This document shows, piece by piece, positions 1 to 8,002 of a stretch of 64,000 bases of DNA. The notes beneath the pieces are model-generated. The model did no database searches and was not told the DNA's origin. It worked only from the letters and a program-made list of their open reading frames with translations. Position 1 is the first letter of the stretch; each line of letters starts with the position of its first letter. A program made the position numbers and the translations under genes. This stretch comes from an uncultured Lachnospiraceae bacterium (GTDB taxonomy: Bacteria; Bacillota; Clostridia; Lachnospirales; Lachnospiraceae): positions 32,382 through 96,381 of the forward strand of contig CADBXF010000015.1 in NCBI GenBank assembly GCA_902798585.1, given 5' to 3'.

Positions 1-33
1 AAGGAAATCGGGGACGCCGAAGGAGAGAAAACT

Positions 34-1059
34 ATGATGGAACGAAGAGTGATGGAAACCACGGGAACCGAAAATTCGCTGCTCGGATTCGGGTGTATGC
101 GTTTTCCGACGAAGGACGGCAAGATTGACAAAGAGCGCTCGGCGAAGATGATTGATATGGCATACAGGGCCGGCGTGACATACTATGATGTGGCATATCC
201 TTACCACGGCGGCGAGGCGGAGCCGGTTCTCGGTGAAATATTGAAAAAATACGACCGAAGCACATTCCATCTCGCTACGAAGCTCCCGTGCTGGGAGGTT
301 CACAGCCTTGACGACGCCAAGCGGCTGTTTGCATATCAGCTCGAGCGCCTTCAGGTGGACTATGTCGATTACTATCTGCTGCATGCGCTTGATATCAATC
401 GCTTCCGTGAGATGGTTTCCTACGGGGTTCCGGAGTATCTGGCGGAGATGAAGGCGGCGGGCAGGATTCGCAATCTCGGATTTTCCTTCCACGACAAATA
501 CGAGTCTTTCGTGGAGATTATCAACTACCGCGACTGGGACTTCTGCCAGATTCAGTATAACTACATGGATCGTTGGGAGCAGGCCGGAGACAAGGGTGTT
601 GCCCTGGCCACCGAGAAGGGCATCCCGCTCGTCATCATGGAGCCCATAAAGGGCGGTACGCTGGCGACGCTTCCCGAGGAGGTTATGGCGCCGTTCCGTG
701 CCATTCGCCCCGATGCTTCCGCGGCGTCCTGGGCGCTTCGCTTTGTCGCGAGCAAGCCGATTATCAAGGTTATTTTGAGCGGCATGTCCACGGAGGAGCA
801 GGTACAGGACAACCTGAACACCTTTACGTGCCCCAACGGAGTGGATATTCCGCGCAACTTCTCCATCTGGAACCAGTTCGGCATGTACGGCAATGTCGGC
901 AGCATGAAGTGGAACTGGGACCGCATGGACGATGCCGCGAAGGCGAAAAACTGCGTGGAGTGCGGAGCGTGCGAGGCTGCGTGCCCGCAGCATCTCTCCA
1001 TCCGGGAGAACCTGGCGGCGCTGCAGATTGAGCTCGATGAGGCTTCCGCAAGAGGATAA
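34..1059 (+). CDS. Aldo/keto reductase with C-terminal 4Fe-4S ferredoxin motif
   Basis: This 341-residue protein is probably a cytoplasmic oxidoreductase. The AKR barrel fills most of its length, and the expected catalytic tetrad is visible as D52, Y57, K83 and H117 (in YLLHALD). Near the C-terminus C307, C310, C313 and C317 form a CxxCxxCxxxCP iron-sulfur cluster motif. This matches the known family of ferredoxin-type aldo/keto reductases common in anaerobic Firmicutes, whose substrates are mostly undefined. The ATG at 34 follows an AAGGAG site at 20-25 with good spacing; a second ATG directly follows it. The genes upstream lie outside the window. A HAD phosphatase follows after 57 bp. Substrate and electron partner cannot be inferred. 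Confidence 0.88.
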   Translation: MMERRVMETTGTENSLLGFGCMRFPTKDGKIDKERSAKMIDMAYRAGVTYYDVAYPYHGGEAEPVLGEILKKYDRSTFHLATKLPCWEVHSLDDAKRLFAYQLERLQVDYVDYYLLHALDINRFREMVSYGVPEYLAEMKAAGRIRNLGFSFHDKYESFVEIINYRDWDFCQIQYNYMDRWEQAGDKGVALATEKGIPLVIMEPIKGGTLATLPEEVMAPFRAIRPDASAASWALRFVASKPIIKVILSGMSTEEQVQDNLNTFTCPNGVDIPRNFSIWNQFGMYGNVGSMKWNWDRMDDAAKAKNCVECGACEAACPQHLSIRENLAALQIELDEASARG

Positions 1060-1122
1060 GAGGGACATTTTCCGGGCGTCGCGCGATATGCGGCGGAGAT
1101 CGGAGAAACGAGGATTTTGACA

Positions 1123-1767
1123 TTGCATTGTAAGGCAGTGATTTTTGATTTGGACGGCACTTTGATTGATACGGAGAAACTGTACCGGAAGTACTGGCCG
1201 GAGGCTCTGGCGCATTTCGGCTATGAGCTTTCGGACGAGAGGGCGCTTCTGCTGCGGTCGCTCGGAAGACCGTTCGCGCCGGAGCAGTTCCGGCGGTGGT
1301 TCGGCGAAGATTTCGATTATCCTTCGGTGCGCGCGTACCGCGGAAAATTGATTGAGGCTCACATTGCGGAGCACGGAATTGCACCGAAGCCCGGTGCGAG
1401 GGAGGCGATTCTCGCACTGCAGAAACGCGGGCTTGTGACTGCGATTGCGACGGCTACGGACCCGGAGCGGACGCGGCGATATCTGCAGATTGCGGGACTT
1501 TCGGGATTGTTTTCGAACATCATCAGTGCTACAATGGTATCACAGGGCAAACCGGCGCCGGATATTTACCGTTATGCATGCGGGGAGCTTTCTTTGCAGC
1601 CCTCGGAGTGCATCGCGGTCGAAGACGCACCGAACGGTGTGCGAAGCGCGGCTGCGGCCGGGTTGCGCGTGGTGATGATTCCGGATCAGACGGAGCCGGA
1701 GGAGGATATCAGGCCGCTTCTTTTTGCGGTTGTTCCGACACTTTCGGCGTTGGTTGATCTTGTTTGA
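1123..1767 (+). CDS. HAD-superfamily hydrolase, beta-phosphoglucomutase-like
   Basis: This is a cytoplasmic phosphatase or phosphomutase of about 214 residues. HAD motif I is DLDGT near the N-terminus, motif II lies in the TATD stretch near residue 111, motif III is the lysine of GKPAPD and motif IV is VEDAPNG. The helical cap between motifs I and II is of subclass I type, as in sugar-phosphate phosphatases and beta-phosphoglucomutases. No start is an ATG. The TTG at 1123 sits nine bases after GAGG (1110-1113) and is preferred; a TTG at 1117 is in frame but only three bases from that site. It is followed closely by the GH5-like gene, so a joint role in sugar metabolism is possible but unproven. 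Confidence 0.82.
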   Translation: MHCKAVIFDLDGTLIDTEKLYRKYWPEALAHFGYELSDERALLLRSLGRPFAPEQFRRWFGEDFDYPSVRAYRGKLIEAHIAEHGIAPKPGAREAILALQKRGLVTAIATATDPERTRRYLQIAGLSGLFSNIISATMVSQGKPAPDIYRYACGELSLQPSECIAVEDAPNGVRSAAAAGLRVVMIPDQTEPEEDIRPLLFAVVPTLSALVDLV

Positions 1768-1785
1768 CTTGACATGGGAGGCAAA

Positions 1786-2868
1786 ATGGAACCGAGAGAA
1801 TGCGGGGACGGAGCTCCTCTGTGTGCCGCGGTGTCCGATGTCATTTCGGGGATTTCCATCGGATGGAACCTCGGAAACAGTTACGATTGCCACGGGACAT
1901 GGTTTGACAATGTCCGGACGGAGACAGCATGGGGAAATCCTTTAGTCACGAGGGATTTCGTGCATTTTGTCGCCGGGCTCGGCTTTACTGCGATGCGCAT
2001 TCCCGTGACATGGTATCCGCATATGGACGAAGACGGTACCATAGACGGTGAATGGCTTCGCCGTGTCCGCAGAGTCGTCCGGATGGTGATTGCGGAGGGG
2101 ATGGTCTGCATCCTCGATATGAAACACGATACCGGCGGAATGCGCTCCTACGGCGGCGGCTGGATTCGCGCAACAAAGGCTAATTTTGCGCAGTACCGGG
2201 AGCGGGTAGAGACGATGGTTCGCCAGGTGGCGGAATATTTTTCGCAGGAATCCGACCGGTTGATTCTCAGCGGTTTTGACGATATTATGAACGAGGAGTG
2301 TGAGACCGAGATGCCTTCGGCGGAGGAGCTGGAGGTTGTCAACGACTGGAACCGGCTCTTCGTTACGACGGTGCGGTCAACCGGCGGCGGCAACGCCACG
2401 CGGAATCTGATTGTCAGCCCGTACGGATCGGGCGTCGGCCCGTATATACTCAGCGGCTTTCGGCTGCCGGAGGATTCGGTGCCGGGGCATCTGGCTGTCG
2501 GGGTCAATCTCTATGTGCCGCAGGGCTTTACCTCCCGGGCTGCGACATGGTCGCGGCAGACAGTGGAATTCGACTGCCGCTGCGAGGAGGAGCTGGAGCA
2601 CGCATTTACCACGCTCGACGAGCTTTCGGCGCAGGTCGGAGTCCCGGTGATTGTCGGCGAGTTCGGCGCTATGGACCGGGCAAACGATGACGCGCGCGCA
2701 ATCTATGCGGCTTCGGTTGTCGACAAAGCGCGAAGGCGCGGAATCCCCTGCTTCGTCTGGGATGACGGTAAGGGGTACGGACTTCTGAACCGCGACAGCA
2801 GGACGATTCGATTCCCGGGCATTATCGGGGCAATGAAGGCAGCGGCGACGATGGCGCGGGAATCCTGA
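1786..2868 (+). CDS. GH5-family (cellulase-like) protein, cytoplasmic, with altered active-site residues
   Basis: This 360-residue protein has the layout of glycoside hydrolase family 5, subfamily 4-like: GWNLGN near the N-terminus, ETAWGNP, RIPVTWYP, an acid/base glutamate in MNEE (E170), a nucleophile glutamate in VGEFGA (E292) and the aromatic WDDG (W325). There is no signal peptide, so unlike secreted cellulases it should act inside the cell. Several family-conserved positions differ: NEP is NEE, the His-x-Tyr motif is N241-x-Y243, and the usual HHD is KHD (113-115). It may cleave an imported oligosaccharide or have lost normal activity. The ATG at 1786 is chosen because GGGAGG lies four bases upstream; an in-frame ATG at 1774 has no ribosome site. 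Confidence 0.75.
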   Translation: MEPRECGDGAPLCAAVSDVISGISIGWNLGNSYDCHGTWFDNVRTETAWGNPLVTRDFVHFVAGLGFTAMRIPVTWYPHMDEDGTIDGEWLRRVRRVVRMVIAEGMVCILDMKHDTGGMRSYGGGWIRATKANFAQYRERVETMVRQVAEYFSQESDRLILSGFDDIMNEECETEMPSAEELEVVNDWNRLFVTTVRSTGGGNATRNLIVSPYGSGVGPYILSGFRLPEDSVPGHLAVGVNLYVPQGFTSRAATWSRQTVEFDCRCEEELEHAFTTLDELSAQVGVPVIVGEFGAMDRANDDARAIYAASVVDKARRRGIPCFVWDDGKGYGLLNRDSRTIRFPGIIGAMKAAATMARES

Positions 2869-2960
2869 CGCCGGACATCGCAATGTCACAAACGGAAGAT
2901 TACAAAGGAAAATGCAATCGCGCTCAAAGCGGTTACAGATAGAGAAGGAGGGATTGTACG

Positions 2961-4085
2961 GTGAACAAAAGGGATTTGCTGAGCAGTATGTGGGACCGGG
3001 TTACGGAGATTCGTGACGGTATGCAGGAGATTGAGGAGAATATTTACTCGATTTCCGATTGTATCGACTCGAAGAAATTTCTTGCCCCTGAGGCAGCGGA
3101 GAGTGTGATGAAGAATCTTGGAAAAATCGAGGAAGCCAGCGCATTTTGCAAGGACAATTACGAGTCCCTGAGCGGAGAGGAGTTCGCCTTTGACGAGCTC
3201 GCGAGCCTGGAGGCCAGCCTTCGGGAGATTGACATCATCCTGAGCAATCAGGAGGAGGTTGAGACCGCGAAGCGCTTCCTTGCACTGTCCTGTGCGGATG
3301 AGATTGCGCGTCCGTATCTTGTTTCGGAGCAGGATAAAGTCAGCGGAATTTTGAACGGAGAAGATTCCTTCACCGTGGCAAAGGATGCCGACCGCCTTGC
3401 CGGATTAAAGCCCTACGCCCGTTACATGAAGGCTTTCGACGAGCCGCGCATGGTGAATGTGCTCGACTATATTCCCGAGTTGCGGGATGCCTTTGACGAT
3501 GAGCTTGTAGCAGCTCTTTTGGATAAGCAGATCAGCGAAGCGGCTGCGGAGACGACGGCGGTGGAGATTCCCGTTGAGGAGACCGCAGAGCCGGCGGCGG
3601 AGGTTGTCGTGGAGAGCGCGGAGGACATCACGGAGCCGGAAGTGCCTTCGGAAGAGACCGACGAGCCGGAGATTTCGGAGCCCGCAATCGACATGCCTTC
3701 GGAGGAGACCGATGAGCCGGAGATTTCGGAGCCTGCAATCGATGTGCCGTCGGATGATATCGACGAGCCGGAGATTTCGGAGCCCGTAATCGATGTACCG
3801 TCGGACGACATTGACGAGCCGGAGATTTCGGAGCCCGCAATCGATGTACCGTCGGATGATATCGACGAGCCCGATTTGAGCGTTCCTTCGGATTCCCCGG
3901 AGGAGCCCGACAGCGGCGTTTCGTTCAATCTCTTCGGGGACGATGAGCCTGTCGCCGAGTCTGCAGAGGAGGCGTGGGAGCCGGAGGTTTCCATCCCGAT
4001 TGACTCCGCGGAGGAAGAGGAGCCTGCAGCTGCGCCGGAGGAGAAACCGAAGGAGAGCACCGGATTTTTCGGTCGCTGGTTTTAA
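2961..4085 (+). CDS. Acidic tandem-repeat protein of unknown function
   Basis: I do not recognise this 374-residue protein. Residues 1-200 are mostly predicted-helical and charged, with heptad-like stretches, and match no family I can name. From residue 228 there are four complete and one partial copy of a 17-residue acidic repeat built around DEPEISEP, followed by more Glu/Pro/Ser-rich sequence. The extreme C-terminus turns hydrophobic and basic (FFGRWF). There is no signal peptide or transmembrane segment, so it is probably cytoplasmic. The GTG start at 2961 has a strong AAGGAGGG site at 2945-2952. It lies alone between the GH5 gene and a terminator at 4098-4130. Confidence 0.8.
   Translation: MNKRDLLSSMWDRVTEIRDGMQEIEENIYSISDCIDSKKFLAPEAAESVMKNLGKIEEASAFCKDNYESLSGEEFAFDELASLEASLREIDIILSNQEEVETAKRFLALSCADEIARPYLVSEQDKVSGILNGEDSFTVAKDADRLAGLKPYARYMKAFDEPRMVNVLDYIPELRDAFDDELVAALLDKQISEAAAETTAVEIPVEETAEPAAEVVVESAEDITEPEVPSEETDEPEISEPAIDMPSEETDEPEISEPAIDVPSDDIDEPEISEPVIDVPSDDIDEPEISEPAIDVPSDDIDEPDLSVPSDSPEEPDSGVSFNLFGDDEPVAESAEEAWEPEVSIPIDSAEEEEPAAAPEEKPKESTGFFGRWF
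3642..3881 (+). repeat. In-frame 51-bp tandem repeat array inside the acidic protein gene
   Basis: Units begin at 3642, 3693, 3744, 3795 and 3846; the last stops after 36 bp. Each encodes 17 residues: a Val or Met, then PS(EE/DD), DEPEISEP and a closing (A/V)ID. Units 1-2 read SEET and units 3-5 read SDDI, so units 3-5 probably arose by a later duplication. Synonymous differences between units (for example GCAATCGATGT versus GTAATCGATGT) show that the array is under coding constraint and is not brand new. Confidence 0.92.
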
Positions 4086-4097
4086 TTGATATCGCAT

Positions 4098-4130
4098 GCG
4101 CGGGGGTGAGAGGTCGCCTCCGCGCTTTTT
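4098..4130 (+). terminator. Rho-independent terminator after the acidic repeat gene
   Basis: The arms at 4098-4106 and 4117-4125 form a nine-pair GC-rich stem with one G-U pair, followed by TTTTT at 4126-4130. It closes the transcription unit that ends at 4085. Confidence 0.85.
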
Positions 4131-4167
4131 GTTCGCCGGAACGGCATCGATTTCACACACATTTAAC

Positions 4168-4195
4168 TTTACAAGGGAGCGTTTTGTGGTAAAAT
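4168..4195 (+). promoter_or_regulatory. Sigma-A-type promoter for the Ca2+/Na+ exchanger gene
   Basis: TTTACA (4168-4173) and TAAAAT (4190-4195) are separated by 16 bp and lie between a terminator and the exchanger start. The region is AT-rich relative to the neighbouring coding sequence. Confidence 0.65.
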
Positions 4196-4251
4196 AGTCA
4201 AGGTGATTTACACCGGAAAGGATTCCGGAAAGTAACACCGGGAGGATAGCA

Positions 4252-5349
4252 ATGGTTTCATTTTTGTTTCAAATCAGTGACTGGATTTCCAATCCGACGA
4301 TTCTTAAGATTGTGACGAATCCGTATCTTTTGTTTGCCGTCGGTCTTGTTTTGTTGATTAAGGGCGGCGACTGGTTCGTCGACGGAGCTTCGGGAATTGC
4401 TCAGAAGTTTCATGTTCCCGAGATTCTGATCGGCGCGACGGTCGTGTCCATCGGTACGACGCTGCCGGAAGTGATGGTTTCCGCCGGTGCGGCTTTTCGC
4501 GGAAACAGCGGTATCGCTTACGGAAATGCGCTCGGTTCCATCATTTGCAACACGGCGCTGATTGCGGCGCTCACAATCGCAATCCGTCCTTCGAAGGCAC
4601 AGCGCAAGCCGCTTCTTCTCCCCGTGACATTTTTCTTTCTCGCCGCCGCGGTCTATGTGGCAGTCGCTTATGTCACAAAGGATTTCTCCCGTGTTGTAGG
4701 CATTTTGCTTCTTTGCATGTTCGTTGTCTACATGGTACTCACGGTTCGCCAGGCGCTTAAAGGAGCGCGGAAGGCTTCCGCGGATTCCGGAGCTAAGCGC
4801 AATGCGGAGGAGTTCTCCTCGGAGATTTCCGGGCAGGAGGCCGCTGAGGAGGCGGTACAGTCCCGGTCCGCAGTGCTGCTGCTTGTGCTTCTTGCGGTCG
4901 GAGCCGCTCTGATTGCCGTAGGCGCGGATCTTCTGGTGGACAATGCGGAAATCATCGCTTCGAATTTCGGCGTTCCGGATTCCGTGATTGCGCTGACCAT
5001 TGTGGCGCTCGGAACCTCGCTTCCGGAGCTTGTGACGGCCGTGACATCGCTTGTAAAGGGACACAGCTCCCTTTCGCTCGGCAACATCATCGGCGCAAAT
5101 CTCTTCAACCTTGTCCTGGTGAGCGGTACGGCGATTACCATCCGCCCGTTCGGCGTTCCCTGCGAGAGGACGCTCGCGGGAATCAACACCTCGCTTCTTG
5201 TGGACATTCCCGTGGCGTTTTTCGTCATGCTGATTCTGACGATACCTACGCTGCGCCGTGAGAAGCTGTCGCGGTGGCAGGGTATCGTGCTGCTCGCAAC
5301 CTACGCAGCGTTTGTCACATTCCAGGTGATTTCCGCCGTATGCCTGTAA
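4252..5349 (+). CDS. Calcium/sodium antiporter, CaCA family (YrbG type)
   Basis: This 365-residue integral membrane protein should exchange Ca2+ for Na+ or H+ across the cytoplasmic membrane. The two inverted alpha repeats that define the CaCA superfamily are clear: the first at residues 61-103 with GTTLPE, the second at about 245-290 with GTSLPEL, each followed by a GN-x-x-G motif. About ten membrane segments are visible. A hydrophilic cytoplasmic loop at roughly 165-205 separates the halves. The ATG at 4252 follows GGGAGG at 4240-4245. The gene has its own promoter (4168-4195) and terminator (5372-5403), so it is transcribed alone. The ion specificity is inferred from the family. Confidence 0.92.
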   Translation: MVSFLFQISDWISNPTILKIVTNPYLLFAVGLVLLIKGGDWFVDGASGIAQKFHVPEILIGATVVSIGTTLPEVMVSAGAAFRGNSGIAYGNALGSIICNTALIAALTIAIRPSKAQRKPLLLPVTFFFLAAAVYVAVAYVTKDFSRVVGILLLCMFVVYMVLTVRQALKGARKASADSGAKRNAEEFSSEISGQEAAEEAVQSRSAVLLLVLLAVGAALIAVGADLLVDNAEIIASNFGVPDSVIALTIVALGTSLPELVTAVTSLVKGHSSLSLGNIIGANLFNLVLVSGTAITIRPFGVPCERTLAGINTSLLVDIPVAFFVMLILTIPTLRREKLSRWQGIVLLATYAAFVTFQVISAVCL

Positions 5350-5371
5350 AACCGGCCCGGAACATAATCCG

Positions 5372-5403
5372 CCGTGCGGTCCCCGCGACCGCACGGTTTT
5401 TTT
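5372..5403 (+). terminator. Strong Rho-independent terminator after the exchanger gene
   Basis: A perfect ten-pair stem (5372-5381 with 5387-5396) with a five-base loop is followed by seven Ts (5397-5403). It isolates the exchanger from the asp23 unit. Confidence 0.93.
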
Positions 5404-5493
5404 GTTTTTACGGGGAGTGTGAAAAACTCGTGAATTATGCAATATATCTATGCATTTGCGGAAAATGTGCTTTTCTTTTTGCGGGATTTGCGG

Positions 5494-5499
5494 TATACT
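5494..5499 (+). promoter_or_regulatory. Probable -10 element for the asp23-nusB-xse unit
   Basis: TATACT at 5494-5499 lies 65 bp before the asp23 start, in an AT-rich gap after a strong terminator. The matching -35 is weak (TTTTCT about 17 bp upstream). Confidence 0.5.
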
Positions 5500-5563
5500 G
5501 ATACCGGTTGTACTATGCCCTCGCGTCGGTCGGGGCGACATCATTTTTCTCGGAGGTTTTACT

Positions 5564-5956
5564 ATGAGCAGCAAGGATACAAAGACGCCTGTATACGAGG
5601 CGGAGATTGAGATAGAAGGCACGGAGGGACAGGCGGTTGTCTCCGACGATGTCATTGCCACGGTGGTCGGTCTGGCCGCAGCCGAGGTTGAGGGAGTCGC
5701 GCATCTCCCCGGCAACATGACGAAGGAGCTGATCGGCAAAAACGGAATCAAGAACAATTCCAAGGGCGTTCGCATCAGCCTGAACGAGGGGCGCGTCGCG
5801 ACGGAGTTATCGGTTTGCGTACAGTACGGTTACAGCGTTCCCAAGGTTGCCAAGAATGTGCAGGAGAGAGTGCGCTCCGCAGTGGAGAGCATGTTGGGAT
5901 TTGCGTCCGACAAGGTGACGCTGCATGTTGTCGGCGTGGATTTGGATCGTAAATGA
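5564..5956 (+). CDS. Asp23/Gls24 family envelope stress protein
   Basis: This 130-residue protein belongs to the Asp23 (DUF322) family, small cytoplasmic or membrane-associated proteins linked to envelope and alkaline stress in Firmicutes. The family hallmarks are VSDDVIATVVGLAAAEVEGV near the N-terminus and a C-terminal VHVVGVDL-like strand (here LHVVGVDL). It stands directly upstream of nusB, the usual Clostridia order. The ATG at 5564 follows CGGAGG at 5551-5556. An in-frame start at 5450 would read through the promoter region and add a non-family N-terminus, so it is rejected. The biochemical role of the family is not settled. Confidence 0.9.
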   Translation: MSSKDTKTPVYEAEIEIEGTEGQAVVSDDVIATVVGLAAAEVEGVAHLPGNMTKELIGKNGIKNNSKGVRISLNEGRVATELSVCVQYGYSVPKVAKNVQERVRSAVESMLGFASDKVTLHVVGVDLDRK

Positions 5957-5970
5957 TCACCGGAGGGACT

Positions 5971-6456
5971 ATGGCACAAGAGACGGAGAAGCCGGCAGCG
6001 GAGATGATTCCGGAGCCGGTGATTCATACGAAAATTTCGGCGCGTGAGCTGCGAAGACATGTGTTTGTTCTTATGTTCCTCACGGGCTTTCATGAAAAGG
6101 CGGAACGCGAGGAATACGCGAGACGCTATCTGGAGGACCTCCCGTATACGCCGGAGGTTGCGGAGCGAATCTATGAGAGATATGTCGCGGTTGCGGCGAA
6201 GATCGGACAGATCGACCCGATGATCGGCAAATCCTCCCGCGGATGGAACCTGCGACGCATCGGCAAGGTGGAGCTGAACCTGCTTCGCGTCGCCGTTTAC
6301 GAGATGTATTTCGACCCGGAGATTCCGATGGAGGTTGCCATCAACGAGGCGGTGGAGCTCGGGCGCCGGTACGGCGTGGAGAATTCCCCTGCGTTCATCA
6401 ACGGAATTCTCGCGGAGATCGCGAAAAATTATCCGGTTTCGGAGAGTTTGTCGTAA
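5971..6456 (+). CDS. nusB: Transcription antitermination factor NusB
   Basis: NusB (161 residues, all-helical) joins NusE/S10 on boxA RNA during rRNA transcription antitermination. The sequence shows the family pattern: an N-terminal ARELRRHVFVLMF helix, WNLRRIGKVELNLLRVAVYE in the second half, and a closing NEAVELGRRYG with FINGILAEI. The ATG at 5971 follows CGGAGGG at 5961-5967. An ATG at 5953 overlaps the asp23 stop but has no ribosome site. It lies 14 bp after asp23 and 24 bp before xseA, as part of one operon. Confidence 0.95.
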   Translation: MAQETEKPAAEMIPEPVIHTKISARELRRHVFVLMFLTGFHEKAEREEYARRYLEDLPYTPEVAERIYERYVAVAAKIGQIDPMIGKSSRGWNLRRIGKVELNLLRVAVYEMYFDPEIPMEVAINEAVELGRRYGVENSPAFINGILAEIAKNYPVSESLS

Positions 6457-6480
6457 GAGACCGGCGGGAAAGAGGAGCAC

Positions 6481-7770
6481 ATGGAACAGACATACCGGGT
6501 TTCCCAGGTGAATGCGTATGTCCGAAACCTCTTGGAGGGCGACCGTCTGCTTTCGCATATCACGGTGGAGGGCGAGGTCTCCAACTGCAAATATCATCCG
6601 TCCGGCCATGTCTATTTTTCGCTGAAGGAGGCGGATGCACAGCTTCCCTGCGTGATGTTTTCCTCGGCACGGGCGCGGGGGCTTTCGTTTGCAATGCGCG
6701 ACGGCATGCAGGTGACAGCGACGGGGCGCGTCTCGCTGTACGACCGCGACGGGCGCTGTCAATTGTATGTGACGCTGATTCGTCCCGCAGGACAGGGACT
6801 TCTGTATGAGGAGCTCGAGCGGCGCAAGCGAGCGCTGTACGAGGAAGGGCTCTTCGATGCGGCACACAAGAAGGCGCTCCCCGAGTATCCGCGAAGAATC
6901 GGTATCGTGACGGCGGAAAAGGGCGCTGCGCTGCAGGATATTCTGCAGATTCTGCGCCGCCGGAACCCGTACATTCAGCCGGTGCTTTCCCCCTGTCAGG
7001 TGCAGGGAGAAGGAGCGGCGGAATCTGTCTGCAGGGCGCTTCGACGGGTTGCGCGGGCGAATGTGGATGTGATTATCGTGGGCCGCGGAGGCGGTTCCAT
7101 CGAGGATTTGTGGGCATTTAACGAGGAGTGCGTTGCCCGCGCCGTCTATGCGTGTGAAATCCCCGTGATTTCCGCGGTAGGGCACGAGATTAATACGACA
7201 TTGATTGATTTTGTTGCGGATGTTGTGGCGCCGACGCCCTCCGCCGCTGCGGAGCTGGTTTCCGGCACGAGCGAGGAGCTGGAGGCGCGGCTGATTGACC
7301 TGCATGCGGGGCTCTACCGGAGCATGGCGGCTGCGGTGGAGAAGGCGCGCGCGGAGGTCGATGCGCTCGGCGTCAGACTTCGCTATGTGAGCCCCGGAAA
7401 CCGCCTTGCGCGGGACCGTGAGGCTTTGGCTGCGGCCGGGGAACGGATGGTCTGGCTTGTGCGAAGGGCGCTGACCGACGAGAGGACGGCGCTTGATTTG
7501 CACGGGGAACGGCTCCGTCGGGGCATGCGCGAGCGCGTGCGGCAGGCGCGCGCCGACCTCGGAGTTTTGGCGGCGAGGCTGGACGGCGTGTCTCCGGTAA
7601 AGACACTCAGCAAGGGATATGCATATGTGACGACCGAATCCGGACCGGTCAGCGGAGTTTCTTCGCTGAAGCCGGGCTGCGAGATTCGGGGATATGTTTC
7701 GGACGGCGGTTTCACGGCGCTTGTGAAAACCGTTCGGAAAAATGAGGTGACGGACGATGGCAGGGACTAA
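6481..7770 (+). CDS. xseA: Exodeoxyribonuclease VII large subunit
   Basis: XseA is the catalytic subunit of ExoVII, which degrades single-stranded DNA from both ends to short oligonucleotides. The 429-residue protein has the N-terminal OB fold (GEVSNCKYHPSGHVYFSLKE) and the catalytic core with GRGGGSIEDLWAFN from residue 201 and SAVGHEINTTLIDFVAD. A long charged helical stretch at about 265-370 is the coiled coil that binds XseB, and a GYAYVT motif lies near the C-terminus. Its last 14 bases overlap the start of xseB, which suggests coupled translation of the two subunits. The ATG at 6481 follows an AGAGGAG site. Confidence 0.96.
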   Translation: MEQTYRVSQVNAYVRNLLEGDRLLSHITVEGEVSNCKYHPSGHVYFSLKEADAQLPCVMFSSARARGLSFAMRDGMQVTATGRVSLYDRDGRCQLYVTLIRPAGQGLLYEELERRKRALYEEGLFDAAHKKALPEYPRRIGIVTAEKGAALQDILQILRRRNPYIQPVLSPCQVQGEGAAESVCRALRRVARANVDVIIVGRGGGSIEDLWAFNEECVARAVYACEIPVISAVGHEINTTLIDFVADVVAPTPSAAAELVSGTSEELEARLIDLHAGLYRSMAAAVEKARAEVDALGVRLRYVSPGNRLARDREALAAAGERMVWLVRRALTDERTALDLHGERLRRGMRERVRQARADLGVLAARLDGVSPVKTLSKGYAYVTTESGPVSGVSSLKPGCEIRGYVSDGGFTALVKTVRKNEVTDDGRD

Positions 7771-8002
7771 GAAGAGTACGGCTGCGAAGACGAAAGCGGC
7801 AGAGGCGGAGGAGATGACTCTTTCGCAGGGGATGCAGGAGCTTTCCGAGATTATCCGGCAGATGGAGGAGGGCGGCCGCCCTCTGGAGGAGACATTTGCC
7901 TTGTATAAGCAGGGACTGACGAGACTGCGCAAATGCAATGCGCAGATCGATCGTGTGGAGAAGGAACTCGAGATTCTGGAAGAAGGCGGGGAGAGCGAAT
8001 GA
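7757..8002 (+). CDS. xseB: Exodeoxyribonuclease VII small subunit
   Basis: This 81-residue XseB subunit binds in several copies along the XseA coiled coil. After a Lys/Ala-rich N-terminus it shows the family signature LSEIIRQMEEGGRPLEET with LYKQGL and a closing heptad helix. It starts inside the end of xseA (14-base overlap) and its stop overlaps the ispA start as ATGA, so the three are translationally coupled. The alternation of Lys/Ala residues at the N-terminus is longer than in E. coli XseB. Confidence 0.95.
   Translation: MAGTKKSTAAKTKAAEAEEMTLSQGMQELSEIIRQMEEGGRPLEETFALYKQGLTRLRKCNAQIDRVEKELEILEEGGESE

Noticed and set aside
3642..3881. Regular 51-bp repeats that could suggest a CRISPR array
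   Set aside because: The repeats are contiguous without spacers, stay in frame and encode acidic residues, so they are a coding repeat.
5450..5563. N-terminal extension of asp23
   Set aside because: It crosses the probable -10 element, is Cys-rich and hydrophobic unlike the family, and the start at 5564 has a good ribosome site.
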